From Streptomyces sp. ISL-43 (GTDB lineage Bacteria; Actinomycetota; Actinomycetes; Streptomycetales; Streptomycetaceae), in the NCBI RefSeq assembly GCF_018614195.1, contig NZ_JAGGOT010000034.1, forward strand, positions 1-64,000: a stretch of DNA of 64,000 bases. Reading direction: 5' to 3'. The translations under genes were made by a program, and so were the position numbers. Positions 24,921 through 34,357 of the stretch are shown here, one piece after another (positions within the stretch are counted from its first letter, which is position 1; each line of letters opens with the position of its first letter). A model generated the notes under the pieces. The model did not search any database. It saw only the letters and a program-made list of their open reading frames with translations, and had not been told where the DNA came from.

Positions 24921-26444
24921 TCAGCGCCCCGACGGGGACGGCTTCGGCTTCGGCTTGGGCGCGGACGCGGGCTTCGCCACCGGCTTCGCCTTCGGGAGCT
25001 CAGGAGCCACCCACGGGGTCGCCGGCTGCATGTTCTCCGGGCCGCCCGCCGGCGGCTGCCCGATCGACGCCAGGGCCTCCTTCGCCAGCGGCCCCCGTAC
25101 CGGCGAGAACCGAGGATGCGTCCGCAGCGCCTCCTGCAGGTGCCGCCGCGCCCCGGCCTCGTCGCCCAGGCCCCGCTCGATCATCGCCCGGTGGTACGAG
25201 AACTCCGCGAGCCGCACGCCCTGCTCCGTGGCCTTCTTCGCGTGCTCCAGCGCCGCCGGGTCGTCGCCCGCCTTGTGCAGCGCCCATCCCAGCGCGTCCG
25301 CCACCTGCACGCTCTTGTGCCGGGCCCACTCCGCCGTCAGGCGCCGTACCGCCGCCGTCGGGTCGCCGTGGTCCGCCTCGTACCGGCCCAGGACCAGCTC
25401 CTCGTTCACCCCGCTCCGGGCCGCTTGCGCCGCGAGCCCGTCGTACACCGCCTTCGCCTCGTCGCCGCGCTTCAGCGACTCCAGCAGCTCGCCCAGCTCC
25501 AGCGCCAGCTCCGCCGAAGGGGCCCGGCCCAGCGCCAGCCGGTAGTCCCGTACGGCCTCCCCGCCCCGCCCGAGCGCCGCCAGCACCCGTGCCCGGCCGC
25601 CCAGCGCCTGCGCCTGGGCCGGATCGGTCCGCAGCGCGGCCTCGTACTGGCGCAGCGCCTCCGCCTCGTCGCCGCGCTCCCACGCCAGCTCCCCGAGCCG
25701 GAACAGCACGTACGCCTTCTCCGCCGGGGTCTGCGCCGCGCCTCCCGCGTGCTCCATGGACATGGCCGCGTCCTCGCGCCAGCCCCGGTCCCGGTAGACC
25801 TGCGAGGCCCGCGTGAACGCCGCCAGCCCCGGCCGCAGGTCCACCAGCCGCTCCATCGCCTTCTCGGCCGCCTTGTAGTCCCCGAGCCCGGTGTACGCGT
25901 CCACGAGCACCGGGTACGCCGTCCACCGCTTCGGCCCCTGCGCCCGTACGAGCTCGCCCCAGCGCTTGCCCGTCCCGAAGTCCCGCCGGGCGTTGGCCAG
26001 CGTGCCCATGCCCGTCATCGCGTCGAAGTTGCCCTTCTCGGCCGGGCGCAGCTCCAGCGACCGCTTCAGCGCCTTCTCCGCCTTGGGGTACCAGCCGGGA
26101 TCGGCCGTCCGCCGCGCCTGCTCCACGTAAGCCGATCCGAGCACCGCCCATGAGGCCTCGTCGTCCCCGTGCTCCCCGACCCACTTCTCCCGGTCCGCGA
26201 TCAGCGCCGACAGGTCCACCGCCGCCACCGGCGCGCCCATCCCGACCGCCGCGCGGGCCCGCTCGCTGGGCCCCGGCGGCCGCGCGTCGTCGCCCGCCCG
26301 GGCCGGCCGGATCAGCAGGGCCCCGGCGATCAGGACCACCGCGACAGCCGCCGCCACGAGCGTCTTGCGGCCGGTGAAGGTCACGGGCGGGGCAGCCTGC
26401 CGCTGCCTTTCCTGAGAGACGGAGGCCTCACGCATAGGATCCAT
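24921..26444 (-). CDS. Membrane-anchored TPR-repeat protein
   Basis: About 507 residues from ATG 26444 (ATG 26435 is possible). An N-terminal membrane helix (~28-48, TLVAAAVAVVLIAGALLI) anchors the protein with the bulk outside. It is followed by about eight TPR-like helix pairs, for example ASWAVLGSAYVEQA, AYVLFRLGELAWERGDEAEA and AQALGGRARVLAALGRGGEA. The tail is Pro/Lys/Ala-rich (KPVAKPASAPKPKPKPSPSGR). TPR proteins serve as scaffolds; no catalytic domain is present. It starts divergently from the FAD-oxidase gene, less than 100 bases away. Confidence 0.82.
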   Translation of the reverse strand: MDPMREASVSQERQRQAAPPVTFTGRKTLVAAAVAVVLIAGALLIRPARAGDDARPPGPSERARAAVGMGAPVAAVDLSALIADREKWVGEHGDDEASWAVLGSAYVEQARRTADPGWYPKAEKALKRSLELRPAEKGNFDAMTGMGTLANARRDFGTGKRWGELVRAQGPKRWTAYPVLVDAYTGLGDYKAAEKAMERLVDLRPGLAAFTRASQVYRDRGWREDAAMSMEHAGGAAQTPAEKAYVLFRLGELAWERGDEAEALRQYEAALRTDPAQAQALGGRARVLAALGRGGEAVRDYRLALGRAPSAELALELGELLESLKRGDEAKAVYDGLAAQAARSGVNEELVLGRYEADHGDPTAAVRRLTAEWARHKSVQVADALGWALHKAGDDPAALEHAKKATEQGVRLAEFSYHRAMIERGLGDEAGARRHLQEALRTHPRFSPVRGPLAKEALASIGQPPAGGPENMQPATPWVAPELPKAKPVAKPASAPKPKPKPSPSGR

Positions 26445-26540
26445 GGGGTCACTGTGCGTCAATATGAAGAGCTCGCTGAGGTGTCCGAAGAAGGTCGCGG
26501 GCGTGTTCACACCGATGGCCCCGAATGCCACTCTGGCCTC

Positions 26541-27959
26541 ATGGATGACGACGTTTCCACCACGCTCGATTCCCTGCCCCCCGCGGCGCTCCACGCACTG
26601 CTCCACGCGCGGCTCCTCGAGGGCCTACCGGCCGAGGCACTGCTCACCGACCCCCAGGTGACCGCCTCCTACGCCACCGACATGGCGAGCTTCTGCGCCG
26701 CCGGCACCCCGGCCGCCGTGGTCCTGCCCCGGACCACCGAACAGGTCCAGCACGTCCTGCGCACCGCCCATGCCCTACGCGTCCCCGTGGTCCCCCAGGG
26801 CGCCCGCACGGGCCTGTCCGGCGCGGCCAACGCCTCCGACGGCTGCGTCGTGCTGTCCCTCGTGAAGATGGACCGGATCCTGGAGATCGACACGGTCGAC
26901 CGGATCGCCGTCGTCGAACCCGGCGTCGTCAACGCCGTCCTGTCCCGCGCCGTCGCCGAGCGGGGCCTGTGCTATCCGCCGGACCCATCCAGCTGGGAGC
27001 AGTGCACCATCGGCGGGAACATCGGCACCGCCGCCGGCGGCCTGTGCTGCGTCAAGTACGGGGTCACCGCCGAGTACGTGCTCGGCCTCGACGTCGTCCT
27101 CGCCGACGGCAGGCTCCTGCGCACCGGCCGGCGGACCGCCAAGGGCGTCGCGGGCTACGACCTCACCCGCCTCTTCGTCGGCTCCGAAGGCAGCCTCGGG
27201 GTGGTCGTCCAGGCCGTCCTCGCGCTGCGTCCGGCCCCGCCCCGCCAGCTCGCGCTCGCCGCCGAGTTCCCCTCGGCCGCCGCCGCCTGCGCAGCCGTGT
27301 GCGCCGTCATGGAGTCCGGCCTGACGCCCTCGCTGCTGGAGCTGATGGACCGTACGACCGTCCGCGCCGTCAACGCGCTCGGCAAGATGGGCCTGCCCGA
27401 GAGCACCGAGGCCCTGCTGCTCGTCGCCTTCGACACCCCGCACGCGCCGGCCGACCTGGCCGCCGTGGGATCGCTGTGCGCCGCCGCCGGGGCGAGCGCC
27501 GTCGTACCGGCCGAGGACGAGGCGGAATCCGAACTGCTCCTGCAGGCCCGGCGGATGTCCCTGCCCGCACTGGAGGCCCTGCGGCCCGCGACGATGATCG
27601 ACGACGTGTGCGTACCGCGCTCGCGGCTCGCCGAGATGCTGGACGGGACCGCCGCCATCGCCCGCGCCCACGACCTGCTCATCGGGGTCTGCGCGCACGC
27701 CGGCGACGGCAACACCCACCCCATCGTCTGCTTCGACCCGGCCGACGAGGACGAGGCCCGGCGCGCCCGCGCGTCCTTCGACGAGATCATGGCGCTGGGG
27801 CTCGCACTGGGCGGGACCATCACGGGAGAGCACGGGGTCGGCGTCCTGAAGAAGGAATGGCTCGCCCGCGAACTCGGCCCGGTGGGCCTGGAGATGCAGC
27901 GCGCCGTCAAGCACGCATTCGACCCGGAGGGACTGCTCAACCCGGGCAAGCTGTTCTGA
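26541..27959 (+). CDS. FAD-linked oxidase of the GlcD/D-lactate dehydrogenase type
   Basis: A 472-residue flavoprotein. The PCMH-type FAD domain shows VPVVPQGARTGLSGAAN and TIGGNIGTAAGGLCCVKYG. The C-terminal domain has CAHAGDGNTHPIV and GGTITGEHGVGVLKKEWL, the conserved ends of glycolate oxidase subunit GlcD and related 2-hydroxyacid dehydrogenases. The product is cytosolic or membrane-peripheral. No GlcE/GlcF partners are adjacent, so it probably acts alone like D-lactate dehydrogenases. Substrate is inferred only. Confidence 0.9.
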   Translation: MDDDVSTTLDSLPPAALHALLHARLLEGLPAEALLTDPQVTASYATDMASFCAAGTPAAVVLPRTTEQVQHVLRTAHALRVPVVPQGARTGLSGAANASDGCVVLSLVKMDRILEIDTVDRIAVVEPGVVNAVLSRAVAERGLCYPPDPSSWEQCTIGGNIGTAAGGLCCVKYGVTAEYVLGLDVVLADGRLLRTGRRTAKGVAGYDLTRLFVGSEGSLGVVVQAVLALRPAPPRQLALAAEFPSAAAACAAVCAVMESGLTPSLLELMDRTTVRAVNALGKMGLPESTEALLLVAFDTPHAPADLAAVGSLCAAAGASAVVPAEDEAESELLLQARRMSLPALEALRPATMIDDVCVPRSRLAEMLDGTAAIARAHDLLIGVCAHAGDGNTHPIVCFDPADEDEARRARASFDEIMALGLALGGTITGEHGVGVLKKEWLARELGPVGLEMQRAVKHAFDPEGLLNPGKLF

Positions 27960-27998
27960 ACCGGCCGACGCCACGGAGCGGGCCCCGCCCGCCGGGCC

Positions 27999-28478
27999 TC
28001 ACAGCTCCCCGTCGGCCGACTCGTCCGAAGGCCACGGATCGCGCATCCACAGCTCGTCGGCCGGCGTCGGGGCGAGCAGCTCGGCCAGGGCCGCGTCCAG
28101 GCCGAGCCGGTCGGCCTCGGTGCCGGGCGGCACGATCCGCAGGGTCCGCTCCAGCCAGGCGGACACGGACGAGGCGGGGGCCTCCAGCAGGGCGTCGCCG
28201 TCGGGAGAGCTGAGCGCCATGCACAGGACGGCCTTGTGGTCGACCTTCGTGGGCCAGATCCGCACGTCGCCGTGGCCGCACGGGCGGAACACCCCCTCGA
28301 CGAGCAGCTCGCGGGCGAAGGTCCAGTTGACCGGGGTGCTGGAGCCGGTGTGGAAGGTGATGTGGACGGCGTACGGGTCGTCGGTGAGGTAGAGGAGCCG
28401 GGCGGGGACGGGGATGCTGCGCTCGGGGGAGAGGACCAGCTTCAGTTCCAGCTCGCGTTCGATGACGGGGTGGTGCAT
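27999..28478 (-). CDS. ssgG: SsgA-like sporulation/cell-division protein (SsgG type)
   Basis: A 159-residue member of the SsgA-like family found in sporulating actinomycetes. The family core is clear: LVLSPERSIPVPARLLYL, DPYAVHITFHTG, VNWTFARELLVEGVF and DVRIWP. SsgG is said to govern accurate placement of sporulation septa (literature, recalled), and the S. coelicolor gene is near hppD, matching the order here. The tail after residue ~130 is acidic and longer than in SsgA/SsgB (~137 residues). ATG 28478 is chosen because the SsgA fold starts just after it. Confidence 0.8.
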   Translation of the reverse strand: MHHPVIERELELKLVLSPERSIPVPARLLYLTDDPYAVHITFHTGSSTPVNWTFARELLVEGVFRPCGHGDVRIWPTKVDHKAVLCMALSSPDGDALLEAPASSVSAWLERTLRIVPPGTEADRLGLDAALAELLAPTPADELWMRDPWPSDESADGEL

Positions 28479-28755
28479 GACGGCCTCACTTCGGTGCGGG
28501 ATACGTGCTCGGGCGGTGCGCGTGGGCCGGCAAGCGGTCCCACGCCTGGAGAGAGCACCGAAGTGCCCGGGTATGACGCGACTTCTCGGGGCAATCTGCG
28601 GATTGGCCGAATTCTGTCGGCTGACCGAAATCGTGCGCATGGGACCGCGTTCGCTCGAAGGCTTGGATTCTCCCGTTACCGGACCTGCCGAGGGGCGGTT
28701 CTTGGCTATGGTCCACACCTGCACAAGCCTCAAGCCACGATCGGAGTTGGGGACA

Positions 28756-30120
28756 TTGACGGCCTCCCCTGGTGACGGCGAGCACGCGGCCCGCGAGGGC
28801 TACTACCCCGATCCGTCCATCCCCGGGTACGTCAGGTTCTGGAACGGCCTGAACTGGGTCCCCGGTACGAGCCGCCCCGCGGTCGCGGCCGACGAGACGG
28901 GCCCGGTGTTCCTCGACGAGACCGGCATGAGCCGGGCGCTGCGCGAGCCGGAACCCGAGCCGGAGCCGGAACCCGCGCCGGAGCCGTGGCGCGGGGGCGA
29001 GCGCGTCCGTGCGGCGGAGCCCGGGGCCGAGGCCGTGGCGTGGCAGGCCGACCCGCTCCACCAGTCCGGCTTCGGCGGCCCGCGTGACCACCGGGTGTCC
29101 TGGGGGAACGAGCCGGCCGCCGCCCGCCCGGCCGGGATCTCGCTGGCCCGTACGCCGGTCACCGCCCGGGTGTCCGGCTCCGTGGCCCCGGAGGGCGTCG
29201 GCATCCTGTCGGCCCGTTCCCCGGTCAGCGCGGCGGCCGCGGCTCCCGCCCCGGCCGCGGCTCCCGCCCCGGCCCCTGCTCCCGCCCCGGCCCCTGCTCC
29301 CGCCCCCGCTCCCGTGTGGCCCGCCGCCCCCGGCTCGCCGGCCGAGCCCGCGGCCCGGCCCCGGCCGGCGGCGAGAGCCTCGGAGCGTGTGGCACCCGTA
29401 GAGCGTGTGGCACCCGTGGAGCGTGTGGCACCCGTGGAGCGCGCGGCACCCGTGGAGCGCGCGGCACCCGTGGAGCGCGCGGCACCCGTGGAGCGCACGG
29501 CTCCTGCCCCGGCTCCCGTGCCCGCCTCCGTGCCGCCCGCGGTCCCCGCGCCTTCGCCGGCCGCCGTACCGCCCCCGGCCGCCGTACCGCCGGTGCCCGC
29601 CGTGCCCCGGTCGGCCACCGGGCGTGCCGTGTTCGAGCGGATGGCGGAGCGGGCCGTGCGCCCCGCCGGGCTCGCCCGCCGCGCCGTGGCCCGGTTCCTG
29701 GACTCCCTCGTGCTCGGAGCCTTCGCGAGCGCCGTCGCGCTGCCCCTGGTTCCCGAGGTCACCGCGCACCTCCAGGCCAAGGTGGACGCGGCCCGCGTGA
29801 GCGGGCGGACCACCACGGTGTGGCTGGTCGACGGCGCCGTCGCCGGCCGGCTGGCCCTCGTCCTGGCCGCCGTCCTCGTCTTCGGCGTCTTCTACGAGGC
29901 CCTGCCCACCGCGCGTTGGGGCCGCACCCCCGGAAAGAAGCTCCTGGGCGTGCGCGTCCTGGCCACCGCCACGCTGCGCCCGCCCACCTTCGGGGCGGCC
30001 CTGCGCCGCTGGCTCGTGTACGCCTTCCTGGGCCTCCCGGGGGCCCTGTGGGCCCTCGCGGACAACCCCCGTCGCCGCGCCCTCCACGACCGCGCCGCAC
30101 GGACGTACGCGGCCCGCTAG
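28756..30120 (+). CDS. DUF2510-RDD family membrane protein with repeat-rich linker
   Basis: A ~454-residue protein if TTG 28756 is used (GGAG eight bases before it); ATG 28708 is an in-frame alternative. The N-terminus has the DUF2510 fold with paired Trp (GYYPDPSIPGYVRFWNGLNWVPGT). The middle is low complexity: EPEPEPEPAPEP, APAP runs and seven copies of a six-residue ER(V/A)APV repeat. The C-terminal third is an RDD domain (RRAVARFLDSLVLGAF, RTPGKKLLGVRVL) with three membrane helices. RDD proteins are small transporters or membrane scaffolds of unclear role. It is followed by a second RDD gene. Confidence 0.85.
   Translation: MTASPGDGEHAAREGYYPDPSIPGYVRFWNGLNWVPGTSRPAVAADETGPVFLDETGMSRALREPEPEPEPEPAPEPWRGGERVRAAEPGAEAVAWQADPLHQSGFGGPRDHRVSWGNEPAAARPAGISLARTPVTARVSGSVAPEGVGILSARSPVSAAAAAPAPAAAPAPAPAPAPAPAPAPAPVWPAAPGSPAEPAARPRPAARASERVAPVERVAPVERVAPVERAAPVERAAPVERAAPVERTAPAPAPVPASVPPAVPAPSPAAVPPPAAVPPVPAVPRSATGRAVFERMAERAVRPAGLARRAVARFLDSLVLGAFASAVALPLVPEVTAHLQAKVDAARVSGRTTTVWLVDGAVAGRLALVLAAVLVFGVFYEALPTARWGRTPGKKLLGVRVLATATLRPPTFGAALRRWLVYAFLGLPGALWALADNPRRRALHDRAARTYAAR
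29383..29500 (+). repeat. 18-bp tandem repeat within the RDD gene
   Basis: Six full 18-base units (GAGCGTGTGGCACCCGTG type) start at 29383, 29401, 29419, 29437, 29455 and 29473, and a partial seventh begins at 29491. They code for ER(V/A)APV units. Near-identity of the DNA, including silent sites, points to recent expansion. Confidence 0.9.
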
Positions 30121-30234
30121 GCGCTGCCCTGTCCGCGAGCCCCCGGTGATCCGTCGGCGGGGCCCGCGCCCGCGCGTCCCCCGAACGGACGCGTCCCCGT
30201 TGCGGGCCGGGCCGGGCCGGGATCGACTCGGGCC

Positions 30235-30972
30235 ATGAGCACCGACCAGCCGCCGCCGGGCGAGCCGCCCGAGGACGACCCGTTCCTCAAGAAGCCCCAG
30301 GAACCGACGCCTCCGTCGGGTGGTTCGCCGTACGGCTCGCCGCCCCCCGGTGGAGGAGGCGGCTTCCCGCCGCCCCCGCCCCCTCCCGGTGGTGGAGGCG
30401 GCTATCCGCCCCCGCCGCCGCCCTACGGAGGCGGCGGAGACCCGTACGGCGGTGGCGGCGGCTACGGCATGCCCGACCCGCTCGCCGGGATGCCCCCGCT
30501 CGCCGACTTCGGCAAGCGGCTCGCCGCCCGCGTCATCGACCTGCTGATCATCGCCATCCCGCTGTTCCTCATCCAGCTGGCCGTCGGCGACCGCGAGCGC
30601 TACACGGTCGAGACGAACGACGGCGAGGACGTCACGGAGGTCATCACCAGGTCCTACAGCGGCAGCGGCCTGATCATGACGCTGGTCTCGATCGTCGCCT
30701 ACGTCGGCTACGACTGGTGGTTCACCAAGAAGAACGGCCAGACCCTGGGCAAGAAGTGGCTGGGCCTGCGCGTCGCGATGCTCAACGACGGCAGCGTCCC
30801 GCAGTCCGGCGCCGCGCTCTCGCGCGCGGCCGTGCTCTGGCTGCCGACGCTGATCTGCTGCTTCTGCCTGTGGCCGATCGCACTCGTCATCTCGATGCTC
30901 GTCGACAAGCCCTACAAACAGGGCCTGCACGACAAGGTGGCCAAGACCGTGGTGGTCCAGTCGACGACCTAG
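30235..30972 (+). CDS. RDD family membrane protein with Pro/Gly-rich N-terminus
   Basis: A 245-residue protein. The first ~95 residues are Pro/Gly/Tyr repeats, probably unstructured and cytoplasmic. The RDD domain starts at ~95 (FGKRLAARVIDLLIIAIPLFL) and holds three or four helices with the family stretch GQTLGKKWLGLRVA. The gene follows another RDD gene on the same strand with a 114-base gap. Function unknown; the paired RDD arrangement is frequent in Streptomyces. Confidence 0.87.
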   Translation: MSTDQPPPGEPPEDDPFLKKPQEPTPPSGGSPYGSPPPGGGGGFPPPPPPPGGGGGYPPPPPPYGGGGDPYGGGGGYGMPDPLAGMPPLADFGKRLAARVIDLLIIAIPLFLIQLAVGDRERYTVETNDGEDVTEVITRSYSGSGLIMTLVSIVAYVGYDWWFTKKNGQTLGKKWLGLRVAMLNDGSVPQSGAALSRAAVLWLPTLICCFCLWPIALVISMLVDKPYKQGLHDKVAKTVVVQSTT

Positions 30973-31008
30973 ACCCCGGCACCATCACCACGGCGTACGC
31001 AGCTCAGC

Positions 31009-31046
31009 GCGCGGGCGGTCTCCCCACCGGGGGAGGCCGCCCGCGC
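31009..31046. terminator. Strong terminator between converging RDD and small membrane genes
   Basis: A 17-bp stem (GCGCGGGCGGTCTCCCC with one G-U pair) and a four-base loop. Confidence 0.85.
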
Positions 31047-31081
31047 GGCGCTGTGCGCGGCCGGACGGGGCCGGCGGCGGG

Positions 31082-31369
31082 TCAGTGGTGGACGGGGTGT
31101 TCGACCGGGGCCGTGGCGGCCTCCGCCACGTCCTGCGGCACCGTGTCGGGCACCGGCGAGGCCGTCCTCGGCCGGGTCGCGGCGTGCCGCCCGCGCCGGC
31201 GCGGGATCGGGACGGTGAGTGCGACGAGGAGCCCGAGGACGAGCGCGGCGGCGGAGATGACCGCGACGCCGAGTCCCGTACTCGTCTGCGAGAGCAGCAG
31301 CATGGCGATCGTCGACACGATGACGGTGGCGGACCCGTAGGCGAGCTGTGCGGCAGTCGGACGCGGCAT
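31082..31369 (-). CDS. Small two-helix membrane protein
   Basis: A 95-residue protein from ATG 31369. Two hydrophobic stretches (AQLAYGSATVIVSTIAMLLLSQ and GLGVAVISAAALVLGLLVALTV) form a hairpin in the membrane, followed by an Arg-rich inner tail (PIPRRRGRHAATRPR) and a His-ending C-terminus. A TTG at 31426 would extend the frame but adds a low-complexity head. No family is recognised. It is likely a small inner-membrane protein of unknown role. Confidence 0.65.
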   Translation of the reverse strand: MPRPTAAQLAYGSATVIVSTIAMLLLSQTSTGLGVAVISAAALVLGLLVALTVPIPRRRGRHAATRPRTASPVPDTVPQDVAEAATAPVEHPVHH

Positions 31370-31837
31370 GACGATATCCGTCCTCGAAGCGGGAGGGGGA
31401 GTCGGCTCGACCAGGTCTGGCGTCAAGTGACTCTACGACGGTGGATGCCCGAGGGGAACTGTCGGTAAGCGCGACCTAACCCATCTGACGCGTGGCAGCG
31501 GAGCACAGGGGGCGCACAGGGGTCATTCTCCGGGCCGATGCGAGTACGCGTGGAGGGGGCGTAGAGGTGGAGCAGGGCGGGCGGGTGGGCCGGGAAGGTG
31601 CCGGTGGGCCTGCCGGGAGGCGCCCGCACGCCCCCTTCGTCCGCTATGGCCAGGGAACGTCCGAATAGCGGAACTGACTGACCGCATAGTGCAGTTGTAA
31701 GGAACAAGTCAAGGTCTGTCTTTTCTTGCGACTCTCTTGTCAAATGTCGTCACTTGAGACGCGCGCCGCACGGAACCCCCCGCTCCTATGGAGACGTTCC
31801 GCACCACTTCGCGGCCGCGGGAGGGGAACGACATCAA
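31370..31837. promoter_or_regulatory. 468-bp intergenic region before the M6 protease
   Basis: No gene is seen here. The right half is AT-richer (31680-31750) and should hold the protease promoter. CCGCTAT (31641-31647) and ATAGCGG (31665-31671) form a short inverted repeat that could be an operator. The protease ribosome site GGGAGGGG lies ~10 bases before GTG 31838. Confidence 0.4.
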
Positions 31838-34246
31838 GTGACCAGCAACTCCGTCAGAAGGCGCGCGCTGCGCGCTGCCGCAGTCGGCGTGACCCTGGCC
31901 GCCACCGCGGCCACCGGTGCGGCCTTCACCATCGCCCAGGCCGACCCGGGCCTGAGCGTGCCGACCGCCGACCGCCAGGACCCGACCGCTCCCTCCAAGG
32001 AGCAGGTCAAGCACAACCTCAAGGGTCCGTTCAGCGACCAGCAGGAGCAGGCCAAGAAGGCTGCCCTGGAGCAGGTGCTGACCGGCAAGAAGGGCGTCGA
32101 GCAGCGCGGCGCCTCCAAGGTCGTCAAGCTCGCCGACAAGAAGTACGTCGAGCTCGGCCGTGAGAAGACCGACAAGATCTTCACGATCCTCGTCGACTTC
32201 GGCGACCAGGTGGACAGCACCACCATGTTCGACCCGGACGGTCCGGGCGGCCCCAAGCCGCCCGCGCCCAAGTTCGGCGGCAACCCGGGCCCGATGCACA
32301 ACCAGATCGCCCAGCCCGACCGTGCGGTGAACAACAGCACGGCCTGGCGCAAGGACTTCAACCGCGCGTACTTCCAGGACCTGTACTTCGGTACCGGCCA
32401 GGGCAAGAACTCGCTGAAGACCTACTACGAGAAGACCTCCTCGGGCCGTTACTCGGTCGAAGGCGAGGTGGCCGACTGGGTCAAGGTCCCGTACAACGAG
32501 GCCCGTTACGGCTCGAACTACTGCGGCCAGACCAACTGCGCCAACGTCTGGGACACGGTCAAGGACGGCGTGACCGCCTGGGCCGAGGGCCAGAAGAAGG
32601 CCGGGAAGACCGACGCGCAGATCAAGGCGCAGATGGCCCAGTACGACCTCTGGGACCGCTACGACTTCGACGGCGACGGCAACTTCAACGAGCCCGACGG
32701 CTACATCGACCACTTCCAGATCGTCCACGCGGGCGAGGACGAGTCGGCCGGCGGCGGCGTGCAGGGCACGAACGCCCTGTGGGCGCACCGCTGGTACGCC
32801 TACGGCACGCAGGCGGGCAAGACCGGCCCGGAGAACAACAAGGCCGGCGGCACCCAGATCGGCGAGACCGGCATCTGGGTCGGCGACTACACGATGCAGC
32901 CCGAGAACGGCGGCCTCGGCGTCTTCGCGCACGAGTACGGCCACGACCTGGGCCTGCCGGACCTCTACGACACCTCCGGTGGCGGCGAGAACTCGGTCGG
33001 CTTCTGGTCCCTGATGTCGGCGGGCTCCTGGCTCGGCAACGGCAAGGACTCCATAGGCGACCTCCCGGGCGACATGAACGCCTGGGACAAGTTCCAGCTG
33101 GGCTGGCTGAACTACGACACGGCCAAGGCCGCGACGAAGTCCACCCACAAGCTGGGCGTGGCGGAGTACAACACCAAGGACAAGCAGGCGCTCCTCGTCG
33201 AGCTGCCGAAGAAGCAGGTCAAGACCGAGATCGTCGCTCCCGCCGAGGGTTCCACCCAGTGGTGGAGCAACATGGGTGACGACCTCAAGAACACCCTGAC
33301 CCGCTCGGTCGACCTGACCGGCAAGACCTCCGCGGCCCTGTCCCTCAAGGGCTGGTGGGACATCGAGGCGGAGTACGACTTCCTGTACACCGAGGTCTCC
33401 ACGGACGGCGGCGCCAACTGGACCGCGCTGGCCGGCACCGCCGACGGCACGGACCTCCCGGTCGACGCCTCCGGCAGCCCGTCGCTCACCGGCGTCTCGG
33501 GTGCCTGGAAGAACCTGAACTTCCCGATGGACGCCTACGCGGGCAAGAAGGTCGACCTCCGCTTCCGCTACCAGACGGACGGCGGCGCGGGCGGCAAGGG
33601 CTTCACGGCCGACGCCCTCACCATCACGGCGAACGGCGCCACGCTGTTCACCGACGGTGCCGAGAACGGCGACAACGGCTGGGCCGGCAAGGGCTTCTCC
33701 CGCGTCGGCAACGGTTTCACCAAGGAGTACGCGCAGTACTACCTGGCCGAGAACCGCCGGTACGTGTCGTACGACTCCACCCTCAAGGTGGGCCCGTACA
33801 ACTTCGGCTTCACCAACACGAAGCCGAACTGGGTCGAGCACTACCCCTACCAGGACGGTCTCCTGATCTGGCAGTGGGACACCTCCCAGAAGGACAACAA
33901 CACCAGCCAGCACCCCGGCGCCGGTCTGATCCTTCCGATCGACGCCAACGCCAAGCCGATGAAGTGGTCGGACGGCACCCTGCTGCGGAACAAGATCCAG
34001 CCGTACGACGCCACCTTCAGCGCGTACTCCACGGATGCCTTCACCCTGCACAAGAACGGTGAGGCGCTGTTCCTGAAGCCGAAGCCCACCAACCTGGTCT
34101 TCGACGACCACAAGGGCAAGTACTACTACGACGAGAACCCGACCGGCTCGGTGAAGGTCGCTGACACCAACACCAAGATCAAGATCGTGAAGGAGCCGTA
34201 CGACGGTCTCCAGATGACGGTCGAGGTCGGCCCCGCCGTTAAGTAA
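31838..34246 (+). CDS. Secreted immune-inhibitor-A-type M6 metalloprotease
   Basis: An 802-residue exported protein starting at GTG 31838 (GGAGGGG upstream; an upstream frame extension lacks a ribosome site). A signal peptide with an Arg-rich head spans ~1-35. A prodomain precedes the zinc site HEYGHDLGLPD at ~365-375 (metal ligands His365, His369 and a downstream Asp). The C-terminal part carries MAM/beta-sandwich-like segments (SLKGWWDIEAEYDF, VDLRFRYQTDGGAGG). InhA-type proteases digest host or environmental proteins in Bacillus; in Streptomyces they are developmentally secreted enzymes. A strong terminator follows. Confidence 0.93.
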   Translation: MTSNSVRRRALRAAAVGVTLAATAATGAAFTIAQADPGLSVPTADRQDPTAPSKEQVKHNLKGPFSDQQEQAKKAALEQVLTGKKGVEQRGASKVVKLADKKYVELGREKTDKIFTILVDFGDQVDSTTMFDPDGPGGPKPPAPKFGGNPGPMHNQIAQPDRAVNNSTAWRKDFNRAYFQDLYFGTGQGKNSLKTYYEKTSSGRYSVEGEVADWVKVPYNEARYGSNYCGQTNCANVWDTVKDGVTAWAEGQKKAGKTDAQIKAQMAQYDLWDRYDFDGDGNFNEPDGYIDHFQIVHAGEDESAGGGVQGTNALWAHRWYAYGTQAGKTGPENNKAGGTQIGETGIWVGDYTMQPENGGLGVFAHEYGHDLGLPDLYDTSGGGENSVGFWSLMSAGSWLGNGKDSIGDLPGDMNAWDKFQLGWLNYDTAKAATKSTHKLGVAEYNTKDKQALLVELPKKQVKTEIVAPAEGSTQWWSNMGDDLKNTLTRSVDLTGKTSAALSLKGWWDIEAEYDFLYTEVSTDGGANWTALAGTADGTDLPVDASGSPSLTGVSGAWKNLNFPMDAYAGKKVDLRFRYQTDGGAGGKGFTADALTITANGATLFTDGAENGDNGWAGKGFSRVGNGFTKEYAQYYLAENRRYVSYDSTLKVGPYNFGFTNTKPNWVEHYPYQDGLLIWQWDTSQKDNNTSQHPGAGLILPIDANAKPMKWSDGTLLRNKIQPYDATFSAYSTDAFTLHKNGEALFLKPKPTNLVFDDHKGKYYYDENPTGSVKVADTNTKIKIVKEPYDGLQMTVEVGPAVK

Positions 34247-34272
34247 TTCGGTAAAGCCGCAGGTCAAAACAT

Positions 34273-34308
34273 GATCGGTCGTCGCCCCCTAGCGGGCGGC
34301 GGCCGATC
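34273..34308 (+). terminator. Terminator after the M6 protease
   Basis: A 15-bp stem (GATCGGTCGTCGCCC with GGGCGGCGGCCGATC, two G-U pairs), a six-base loop, then GCGTTT. Confidence 0.85.
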
Positions 34309-34357
34309 GCGTTTAGATGCGTGAGCTGAGTTTCTTATTGACGGGGGAGATGAAGAC

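Noticed and set aside
29383..29500. Possible CRISPR array
   Set aside because: The 18-bp units are directly adjacent with no spacers and lie in a coding frame.
28486..30930. 814-codon minus-strand frame opposite the two RDD genes
   Set aside because: Product is Arg/Gly/His repeat caused by the reverse reading of Pro/Ala-rich genes.
31709..34267. 852-codon minus-strand frame opposite the M6 protease
   Set aside because: A codon-bias shadow of a clearly real secreted protease; no ribosome site or motif.
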